Below are positions 38,580 to 47,500 of a stretch of DNA of 64,000 nucleotides, piece after piece. Source of the stretch: Phytophthora colocasiae (lineage: Eukaryota > Oomycota > Peronosporomycetes > Peronosporales > Peronosporaceae); assembly GCA_018806915.1 (NCBI GenBank), contig JAGKQI010000045.1, forward strand, positions 1,550,001 to 1,614,000, read 5' to 3'. The position numbers were made by a program, and so were the translations under genes. Within the stretch, counting starts at the first letter, position 1. Each line of letters begins with the position of its first letter. The notes beneath the pieces are model-generated. The model was not told where the DNA came from and ran no database searches. It was given only the letters and a program-made list of their open reading frames with translations.

Positions 38580-41123
38580 CTACATGAATACCTTGCTGGA
38601 TTTGCCGCTTACCGTGTGCAATTTGAGGCTATCGACGACGCAGTCCTTCATTAGAACCGGATCACCGCCTGGTATGACCCATTTACAGTCGTGTACTTCT
38701 GGGGGGTACTCTTCGTTTGTGAGTAAATCAATGTATCGTGCTGCAACGTTTTTCTCTTTCGAAGTCTTGACACGATCGAACGGTGTTGCACACACAACCA
38801 AGGAGAAGACGACGACGACGAAAATCGCTACGAATGTGGCGATGCAGGAGCTCATTGGAATTGAGAATACAATCTTCTTCCTCTCCGTATCACCAGCAAA
38901 ACTAGCATTTCCTAAGTAAATACCGTAATCGCCAGATGGGGTCACCACCGTCGTCGCAGCATCTTGGAACAAGTAATAGAGCGCCGCAGTGTACATCGCT
39001 TGACGGGGATCATCTAGGTAGTAGTGATTTCTTTCCACTTGTGTGATATACGAGTCTACAAGAACTGAACAATGCACTCCTTCCAAATGTTTGTCCCATG
39101 AGGCTTGATGAAAATGATTAAAATCCAGGTATTCCCACAAGCGACGCTTCTTCGCTTCAGGGTATGCCATCGGTGGAGCATTCAACTTGACCAGTTGCAC
39201 GGGATTAATGAAACCCGCTGTCATTCTCTCCGCCGGGATCGTGCTGTTTCCAACTACAAGCACTGACATTAATGACGTAGTTCCGGTTTCTAATTCATGA
39301 ACAAGTCCCGAGCACCCACCCATCACGCCGCATTCAGCATTGAACATTTTGCTAACATCTTCCATTCTCCAGTCCAGTTTCGCGAAAGAAAACACGAGAT
39401 GCCGGCGAGGATTCAAGATGTATGGGAAGGCGTCTTGCTCGAAATTGAAGGTGACACCTGACAAGTATGCTCCCGAGCCGTAAAGGAATACAGAGTCATT
39501 CTGTGGCTCACACCCGTGTGGCAAGAAATTGAGGTAGTCGCTGCCGTACGTCATATTGACCACGCTGCAGTCTTTCAAATATGGCAGTAGTAAGATCTGT
39601 TTCTTGTACGGGGTTACGCCGGAATCATCCAGAAAAATGCAATTAGTAGACCCACACGTTGCTGCCGGTTGATTAAAGACATAGTACGCCGGGTCGCAGT
39701 ACTGAGACTTTAGTTGCGATAGTTGGGCTTCAGTGTACAGTTTTTTATCACCAGTGAAGGTGCCGTCTTGCGCACAAACGCCGCTAGTGTCCTGATACTG
39801 AATAGTGGAATCCAGCGGGATATCGAGGGTTAGCATTGTCACCTTCAATTGTCGCGATATCAGGTACGTTTCGAAATTGAAAGTCGTCTCATCGACAGAA
39901 ATCTTGGTTGTCTGGCTCAGAGTCGTATTCATTCCGTTCATGACAGTTTTCACGAAAGACTCCAAATTATGTGTAGAAGGGTTCGCAATGTTAGCTAGGG
40001 ACTGTAGCGAACTGACGGCTCCGTTGCATTTCCGCATCCCAGCATACTCACTCAAGAAGCCAAAAGTAGCGAAAACATCTTGCTCTTTCGAGTCACTATC
40101 ATACTTACCATCCACCCACGAACAGGGATATTCAGCCGATACACTGGTGTCTGAGACTGATCTCTCAAAGAGAGTTTTCCCCTGCAAAAACATTTCGTAT
40201 CCAGTCAGGAAATCAAACCCGGTCTCATCTTGATAAGTAGCAAATTCGTCAAATCCTGGATCATCCACTGTGAACGTGACAGAGGATATCGGATGGGGAG
40301 CGAACGGCATTGCATCGCGATTCCATCGATTGGTGGTAAAACCGTATTCAACCCCAAGGGAATCGATGTTATTGACCGTTGGCATTTTGTTGGATTGGGT
40401 TGCTTTGAGTTTAAGATCAGCCACATTAGCTGACTTGTTCGATAGTAGGCACTGCGAACCCGGGATAATATAGAACGGAGTCACTTCCGAACGCACAGCG
40501 GTCCTCAATATGGTGTTTTGAGCATCATTGATCCAGTCCGAATCTTCCATTGAAACAAACGAGGTAAACAGGTCGTCTTCTACAAATATATGTGCAACAC
40601 CAACGATCTTGGATTTGATATTGATCGCAGTCATCCCGATATTGACGGCGTACATGATGAAGGGGGTAAACCACCACAACACAAAAGTTTTGACTTTACC
40701 TCGTCCGTTTCTTGGATTGTGCCATGGCCAAGGTACGTTGCCTATGTACGTTACGATAACTACCAGGAAGATGCAAAAGACGGAATTGATAATCTCGCCT
40801 GCTGCAGCGGAGATGTAGCCATTCACCAATTGGTAGGTGGCCACTAAGTCATCTGCATTCTTGGAACTACCAACGCTGTCAACGATTGTGGAACCCATCG
40901 TCACTTCCGATAAAAAGCAAAACATAAAACCGACCAGCGCACCATTGCTGGCTAGTACGATCGCAAGAAATCGAAGCCATTGCAGTTTAACACTTGGCTC
41001 CACGGACCCTTCGATGGAGAGGGAGGGGAGGATGTCCACGTTGACGTCCATGACAGTTGGTGGGTTGGTTTTTGTTGGAGTATTGCTGGGGCCATGAGAG
41101 TCTGACGAGGGCCTGGGACTCAT
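38580..41123 (-). CDS. A2: multi-pass membrane protein, intact paralogue of A1
   Basis: About 847 aa from Met 41123 (MSPRPSSDSHGPSN); an upstream in-frame Met at 41168 exists. I prefer 41123 because an Inr-like TCTTCATTTTTACATC at 41160-41144 lies between the two. It aligns with A1 over its whole length: membrane segments near the N-terminus (FLAIVLASNGALVGFMFCFL), VGSSKNADD, a large NxS/T-rich ectodomain and a C-terminal segment (IATFVAIFVVVVFSLVV) with a tail. The ectodomain contains a 161-bp tract identical at every base to A1. Function unknown. It is divergent to B2, 369 bp apart, the mirror image of the left B1/A1 pair. It is the last gene before the transposon mosaic. Confidence 0.9.
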   Translation of the reverse strand: MSPRPSSDSHGPSNTPTKTNPPTVMDVNVDILPSLSIEGSVEPSVKLQWLRFLAIVLASNGALVGFMFCFLSEVTMGSTIVDSVGSSKNADDLVATYQLVNGYISAAAGEIINSVFCIFLVVIVTYIGNVPWPWHNPRNGRGKVKTFVLWWFTPFIMYAVNIGMTAINIKSKIVGVAHIFVEDDLFTSFVSMEDSDWINDAQNTILRTAVRSEVTPFYIIPGSQCLLSNKSANVADLKLKATQSNKMPTVNNIDSLGVEYGFTTNRWNRDAMPFAPHPISSVTFTVDDPGFDEFATYQDETGFDFLTGYEMFLQGKTLFERSVSDTSVSAEYPCSWVDGKYDSDSKEQDVFATFGFLSEYAGMRKCNGAVSSLQSLANIANPSTHNLESFVKTVMNGMNTTLSQTTKISVDETTFNFETYLISRQLKVTMLTLDIPLDSTIQYQDTSGVCAQDGTFTGDKKLYTEAQLSQLKSQYCDPAYYVFNQPAATCGSTNCIFLDDSGVTPYKKQILLLPYLKDCSVVNMTYGSDYLNFLPHGCEPQNDSVFLYGSGAYLSGVTFNFEQDAFPYILNPRRHLVFSFAKLDWRMEDVSKMFNAECGVMGGCSGLVHELETGTTSLMSVLVVGNSTIPAERMTAGFINPVQLVKLNAPPMAYPEAKKRRLWEYLDFNHFHQASWDKHLEGVHCSVLVDSYITQVERNHYYLDDPRQAMYTAALYYLFQDAATTVVTPSGDYGIYLGNASFAGDTERKKIVFSIPMSSCIATFVAIFVVVVFSLVVCATPFDRVKTSKEKNVAARYIDLLTNEEYPPEVHDCKWVIPGGDPVLMKDCVVDSLKLHTVSGKSSKVFM

Positions 41124-41492
41124 GCTGTTAGCACTAAACTTCTGATGTAAAAATGAAGACAACAACAAGTAGTTGGGTTTGACATGATAGTGGAGAGTGG
41201 CAACAGTTCAGTCGTTATGAAACGAAGTTCGTCCCGCTGTTCATGCGCGAGTGGGGGCAGTACGCGTCCGTCATGCCAGCCAAACTTGGCTCCAAGTTTA
41301 CTTGCAGACTGCATCCTCATCCCACCCGTTTCTTGCGAAAAAGCAGAAGTCTTTTATTTACAGATTAGTATGAACCTTCCTTCAGAGTTTCACGAAAGAC
41401 ACGTTAACACTGCCACTTCCAGGTTTGTCCGTTTACGTTGAGACCGCTTCAACTACAATACAAAAAGCTTTAGACGACCAACAACTCGAACT
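41124..41492. promoter_or_regulatory. Compact divergent promoter between A2 and B2
   Basis: 369 bp between start codons of two divergent family members. The A2-side Inr-like site is at 41144-41160 (minus strand). No clear Inr was found for B2. No gene inside. Confidence 0.5.
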
Positions 41493-44033
41493 ATGAACGA
41501 GGGGGAGAATCACGATAAAGCCTGTGAGAGCAAACCAGTACATCGCGCTCCAAAGCTGTCTATCAAAGTGGTTAATACGCGTTTCGGCTTGCACGTTGCT
41601 GTACTCTGCGTTGTTATTGGCATCTTCACTGTTTTTGCGGTTAAAGGCATCGAGTTACCAGAGACAGTGTACGACGCTGTAGGGTCCTCGACGAACGCTG
41701 ACAATAGATCAGAGGTCTATAACTTCCGGTCTGGTCTGTGTATGGCCTTCTTCGAAGTGTTCATAGGGTGGTGGATTGAAAAATTCCAACCGACCTTCAT
41801 CGTATTTCTCCACAATTGGCTTTGGTCACCCAACGATTCTTCAACGCCAAGTAAATTCACTTATCACTGGCGATCCGCAGTTATCGTCATCGCCCCCGTC
41901 GCCGTGGTGCTCACACTGGGGAACAGCATCCGCGGTTTCCAAGCTACTCCGACCACTGTCGGCTATAACTCGACCATGATCCTAGATGATTTTAAGAAAT
42001 CCCAGTCGAATCTAGAAAGACTACAAGCTAAAGCAGTGAGCCTCCACCCTGGAGAACGACGACCAACAGATACGATCCTTAAGAGTGCTGTTCTCCAGAA
42101 ATCGACTCCTTTTGGCTTTGTGAAGAATGGTGCATGTACGCAGGAAAACTCATCTGTGATCTATGCTGGGCAAAGTGTGGCTCCGATGGCTGTAGATGAT
42201 TTTGCCTTTACCGGTGTGGTGTACGGCTTCTATAAGAACGAGTGGAACACTGAAGTCAACTTTATGAATACTTCATCGGATGCAAATTACTCTTTCACGT
42301 ACGCTGAAGCTCGTGGAAACTCAATTTGGCCGAAAGAGTTCGACTTTTCAAACATGCTTAATCTTTTTTTCCACGGCAGTGTCATGGTAGATCGGGCGAT
42401 AGCAAACTCGGAACAACGACAACACTACTGTACCCTGTCAGACGGCAGAAATGATCTGGATAAAACACCTGACAGCTCCATTAGTACGGACGAGTGGACC
42501 TACGACGATGATGGGTATCGAATCTGCCAAGGTCCAGCGACGTCCCTCTTTACTCTAGTGAATGCTGCCGCGGAAATGACATCCGAATCGATAAATGATC
42601 TGTCTGATGTGATCATCAAGACCCTTGATGTATCGTTTCCAAGTGCATTGGAGTTGAACGCAACGAAGATTTCAATGGAGAAACGCAACCTTACGGAGCA
42701 AATTCAAGTGGAGGCACTGACCATCGACGTCGTCTTGAAAACTTCAACCAGCTATGGGCTGTCAGTCTGCGAGTACTACAATAATATCCCCTGTGAAGAC
42801 TCACAGGTCAGGAATCAACCAGTTCCAGGCTCTAATGACACTGTGGACCTAAGTACCCTGTACGTTTGGGATATCTTCAGTACCAGTTTCTGTGGGAACA
42901 CGTCTTGTGCCTTTGTCGACCTAAGCAACACGTTTCACTTACAGAAAGAGATTGCAGCCATTCCACTCATGGATTGTATGGATGTGCAGTACAATGGGAA
43001 CTATGGAGGTTGGTACCCAACTGATTGCACAAAAAGTGAAAATCAAGCAGTGCTCTACGGCATCGGGTCATACATATCTGGGGACTCTTTCGGGTACGGT
43101 GGGTTAGGAGGAGAATACAATATCAGTGGGAATCTAGTGGATTTGGAGTTTGGGCCCTATATCGAAAATCCACGTCGTCACATCCAATTCAGTTTTGCAC
43201 TGTTGTCATGGAATGCAACTCCGCTGCAGGAAGAGTTTGACGCTCAGTGCAACGTTTTTGAAGGAGAAGAGTGCACTGGGATATGGTACCAGTTGCCACA
43301 AACCGAGCGCTATCTATTCGCAGGTGTAGACAGGATCCCCGTGGACATTATTGATGGAGATTTCCATTCTCCAACCCCGTTGGTGCAGCTCAACACACCA
43401 ACTCCTATGATTCACGGTGACCCAATCGAGCTGGAATATCTGAATTTTGACAATTTCAAGAGCACCAAGTGGGACGCGAGTCTGAATCAAGTACTCGCCA
43501 ACGATTCTTGCTCGTCACTCATGGAAGCGTATCTACACCAGTTGAAAGACAACAACTACTTCTTGGAACGGCCGCTGGAAGTGATGTACACGTCAGCATT
43601 CTTCTACTTACTGCAAAATGCTGGTGTGACCGAATTGGCTGTGTCTCCTTCACCAAGCTCTCCGTCGGATCGTCTAGCTCATGTCGAACTCAAAGGCGAT
43701 CGACAGCTGCGCAAAATTGCTCTGTCAATCCCCATCCAGTCGTTTTGGATATCCTGCGCTGGCTGTGCTCTAGTGATATTCTTGGCGATCATCGTTATCG
43801 TTTTCCCCGTTCCCAATGCCGAGTACTTCAAGCCGGACACGAGCACAGCGGAAAAGTACGTGGCGATGAAGACCAATGCGACTTATCCTGGTATCGTCTA
43901 CAGGAAAACCCTTAAGCCAGCGAAAGCTACATGTTCTGATGCTGATGCACCCACGATGGACATGTTCAAAGTCGAGAGTATGATGCTCTTGCATCAATCT
44001 GGAGATACCAAACAGTATATTGAACTAAGTTAG
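41493..44033 (+). CDS. B2: 846-aa multi-pass membrane protein, function unknown
   Basis: Intact B-type member and the reference for the broken B1. Hydrophobic segments lie near residues 31-52, 80-108 and 128-147, and one near the C-terminus (about 748-772, WISCAGCALVIFLAIIVIVF) with a tail of about 70 residues. The central ectodomain is NxS/T- and Cys-rich. It is more distantly homologous to A1/A2: VGSSTNADN, IENPRRHIQFSFALLSW and LEVMYTSAFFYLLQNAG match VGSSKNADN, ISNPRRHLVFSFAKLDW and RQAMYTSALFYLFQDAA. The architecture resembles a cell-surface protein tethered at both ends. Intronless. No characterised relative recognised. Confidence 0.9.
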   Translation: MNEGENHDKACESKPVHRAPKLSIKVVNTRFGLHVAVLCVVIGIFTVFAVKGIELPETVYDAVGSSTNADNRSEVYNFRSGLCMAFFEVFIGWWIEKFQPTFIVFLHNWLWSPNDSSTPSKFTYHWRSAVIVIAPVAVVLTLGNSIRGFQATPTTVGYNSTMILDDFKKSQSNLERLQAKAVSLHPGERRPTDTILKSAVLQKSTPFGFVKNGACTQENSSVIYAGQSVAPMAVDDFAFTGVVYGFYKNEWNTEVNFMNTSSDANYSFTYAEARGNSIWPKEFDFSNMLNLFFHGSVMVDRAIANSEQRQHYCTLSDGRNDLDKTPDSSISTDEWTYDDDGYRICQGPATSLFTLVNAAAEMTSESINDLSDVIIKTLDVSFPSALELNATKISMEKRNLTEQIQVEALTIDVVLKTSTSYGLSVCEYYNNIPCEDSQVRNQPVPGSNDTVDLSTLYVWDIFSTSFCGNTSCAFVDLSNTFHLQKEIAAIPLMDCMDVQYNGNYGGWYPTDCTKSENQAVLYGIGSYISGDSFGYGGLGGEYNISGNLVDLEFGPYIENPRRHIQFSFALLSWNATPLQEEFDAQCNVFEGEECTGIWYQLPQTERYLFAGVDRIPVDIIDGDFHSPTPLVQLNTPTPMIHGDPIELEYLNFDNFKSTKWDASLNQVLANDSCSSLMEAYLHQLKDNNYFLERPLEVMYTSAFFYLLQNAGVTELAVSPSPSSPSDRLAHVELKGDRQLRKIALSIPIQSFWISCAGCALVIFLAIIVIVFPVPNAEYFKPDTSTAEKYVAMKTNATYPGIVYRKTLKPAKATCSDADAPTMDMFKVESMMLLHQSGDTKQYIELS

Positions 44034-44589
44034 ATGGTGCGCTAGTGTAAGCCAACAGCTACTGGTCACTGGTTCAGCAAGGCTGGATGGACTGAGTCAA
44101 GTTAAAACATTACGTTTGAGATAACTGAGTCGCAAGTGAACGTTAATAAAAAATAAAACTGGGTGATGATCAAAATGGCTGTAAGACGAGCAAAGTGTGA
44201 ATAGGATTATGGGACTTAGTCTGTTGAGAACGGTTGAGGCGGAGATTTATGGCGAAGAGAACGCGGTCACCTTGCGACCTACCTTGGGTACGTCGTCAGT
44301 CGATGGGTACGTTTTTTGTCAAAAAGCCAGTGGTGTCAACCACGCCACTTTCGCGTCCACATACAAACGTCAAGTGCATCGTTGAACCATCCCACTCACT
44401 AACTTTACCACCCTCTAATAATCTTCCAGATCCAATCTCAATACTATTCTGACATCAAACCAATTCAATGTCATCATTATAATCAGGATATTATTTCTCA
44501 CAATCAGTAAAGTATCCGCGTAGCCTCGAAATCATGCACCCAGTCGCAGTCTTCAGTCCGCGACTAACCGACCTTGTGATCAGTCCACC
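44034..44589. other. Intergenic, upstream of the ferlin
   Basis: About 560 bp with no recognised gene. It presumably holds the B2 terminator and the ferlin promoter; no convincing Inr was found by eye. Confidence 0.5.
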
Positions 44590-47500
44590 ATGGCGTCTCT
44601 AGGCGGCGTCCGCGTGAACGTTATCGAGGCACGCGGCATCCTGGCAGCAGACGCCGGCGGCACCAGTGATCCGTATGTGACTATCAACCTGTTGAACTCC
44701 AAAGGTGCCGTCATGGCTGCAGGAGGGACGTTTAAAACCGCCGTCATCAAGAAAACACTCACTCCGCAATGGAACGAGAGCTTCATCGTGGGGGACAAGC
44801 TAGATCTACGTACTGTTACGACACTGAGACTTCTTCTTAAAGACTCAGACGGAGCCTTTATGAGCGACAATGTGTTAGGCGTAGTGGATATTCCAGCTGC
44901 GTATTTGCTTACAGAACTTAAAGGTCCTTTGGACAACTGGTTTCAGCTTACGAAGCACGAGAAGATGAAGAAAGACTCCAAGGGAGAACTCCATTTGGTT
45001 CTAGAGAGACTAGAGCCGGAGGAATCTTTGGCTGGAAGAGGAACTGGGGTTAATATTGACCCTGGACTGGAGATGAAGCCTGCAGTGAGCAGTGAACCGC
45101 CGAATTTGCTCTATGTGACGCTGAAATCTGGCAATAACTTGCTGGGAATGGACAATAACGGCACAACGAGCGATCCGATTGTGTTTTTCACCTTTAACGG
45201 GCAGAAACACGAGTCTACGAAGAAGGAAAGAACGCTGAAGCCCCAATGGAACGAGAAATTCGGCTTTTACGCCACGGATCTGAAGAGTAAGCTGACTGTT
45301 TTGGTGGAGGACTACGATATCACAATCAACGACTTCATGGGCAAAGCTGAGGTATCGCTGAAAGATGTGAAGCCCAATGTCGAGAAGAATATCAGTGTGG
45401 AGCTTGGTGGAAAGAAGGGGAAGAAGGACAAGCAGGAGAGAGGGTACCTCGAGTTGAAGCTGCTATGGATCTTCGACAAGGATGCTCGTGATATTGCTTC
45501 AAAGAGGAAGAAATCCAATTTCTTGCCCACCTTTGGAGCCCCCGACCAGGACTACAACTCGGATGATGATGAAGGCATGGAGATTGATGAAATTGTCAGC
45601 AAAAAATCAGAGGAAGAAATGAAGAAGGAACGAGCCGAGAAGGCCGAGAAGCAGGCGGCGCTAGTGTCGGAGCTCAGCAGCTTTGAAATCAAATCCGGAG
45701 ACTATAATGTCCAGGTGCATATCATTGAAGCGCGTGACTTAGTACCTAAAGACTCGACTGGTACCTCGGACCCCGTAGTGTATGTGGAGGTATTTGGAGA
45801 GAAACAGCAGACTGCTGTCAAGAAGCAGGTACTGAGCTGCTTCTGGGACGATCTCCTGATTTTCCCATTCCGTAACCTGGACAAAGCTGAAGTGGAGATG
45901 GGATACGTTCGCTTGAGCGTCATGGATGCAAACACACTACAGCGTACAGAACTCATTGGCGCAGCGCAGTTTGACGTGTCGTACATCTACTCTCAGGCAA
46001 ACCACCAACTGGCTAATGTCTGGATTGGTTTGACGGACATTACAAACACGACGAACCAAGGCATTCAAGGATACCTACGAGCTTCTGTCTCTATCATCGG
46101 ACCAGGAGACAAACTTGTGCCTCCTCCGTCCCCGTTTGGAGAAGGAGCTTCAACCGACATGAACGACGTCATTATGCCACCGAGTGTTACTCAACATGTG
46201 CGTTTCCTGGGAGCTATTATTCATGTAGCCGAACACTTGCCACCAATGGATGTTGCTGTTGTCGGTAGAGGTGGTCTAGACGCTTACGTGAAGGGTGCCA
46301 TTGCCGGAGGGGACCCGATCCGAACTCGTGTGCGTACTAAGAAGGGTCGACGTGATGAACTCTGCCCGAGCTTTAACGAGGAGCTGATGCTTGTTATCCG
46401 TGAGCCCTCAATGGCTGATTCTATTCAGCTTGCCGTCTACGATTGGGATCAAGTCGGATCTGACGAGTTAGTGGGCTATGTCTATCAGAGTGTGAAACTC
46501 GTGAAGGCGATGGGTGGTAAAATCGGCCCGTTCTGGGCTAACATTTACGGCGCTCCCCTGCGACTGAAGACGGTTGGTATTGGTGATTCCATGAAGAAAC
46601 AGATGAACACGTATCCTGATATCGCTAGTACCTACCGTGGCCGTCTTCTCCTGACCTTGCGTATACTGGACAATGATGGTTCGCTCGACGAGACGAATCA
46701 AAAGCGTAACATCAAACGTGTTCCACGGGATTTGTACCCGCGAGAGGCCATCTATCGCTTGCGAGCCCATTTCGTATGGGGCAGCCAGATTCCATCGTTC
46801 CTGAGCTCAAAGCGGCCAGGTCAAAAGTCCAAGATGCAGTTAGTGATGTCTTGCGGTCTGTATGAGATCGCATCTACTCGAACACGTAACGTGAATGGGA
46901 CGGTGGAGTGGAACAACATGGTGGAGAGCGATAAGATGCTACTGCCTGAAGACCTCTCCCAAGTGCCGGATATTTTCTTGTATCTGTGCAGGGGAGAGGG
47001 GGATACCAGAAAGGCAGTTTGCTTCCGTCGGTATACTGCAAAAGAGCTCTTTGAAGGCCGTCCTTCCCGTGACGGTGATAACGGTATCAATGGTGGATTC
47101 GACAACGATTTGGACTGGGTCTCAATGAAGGAAGACCAAGCTCTGGACTCGTTAGAGGACGAAACCTTCCCTGGCAATGTGCTAGTCCGCATGGGCTTCG
47201 GCACTGAAGAGATGGCAATGCAAACAGCATGGAATCGATCAGACATGGATGCGGTGAATAAGCGCGTCCCATATCAGCTCCGTGTGCACATCTATCAGGG
47301 TCGACGTCTTCCTCCTGCGGATTCCAATGGCCTATTAGATCCGTTTCTTGTGGTGCGATGCATGGGGGAGGAAAAGCTAACCAGCAAAAAGAAGAAGACC
47401 AGAGATCCGCTGTGGTACGAAACGCTGCACTTCGATTTGAATCTACCGGACCTTAAGTATGCGCCTCAGGTGATGCTTCGTGTCATGGATTTTGACGACT

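Noticed and set aside
41124..41168. N-terminal 15-residue extension of A2 (start at 41168)
   Set aside because: An Inr-like site lies between the two Mets and A1 has no matching extension. Kept only as an alternative.
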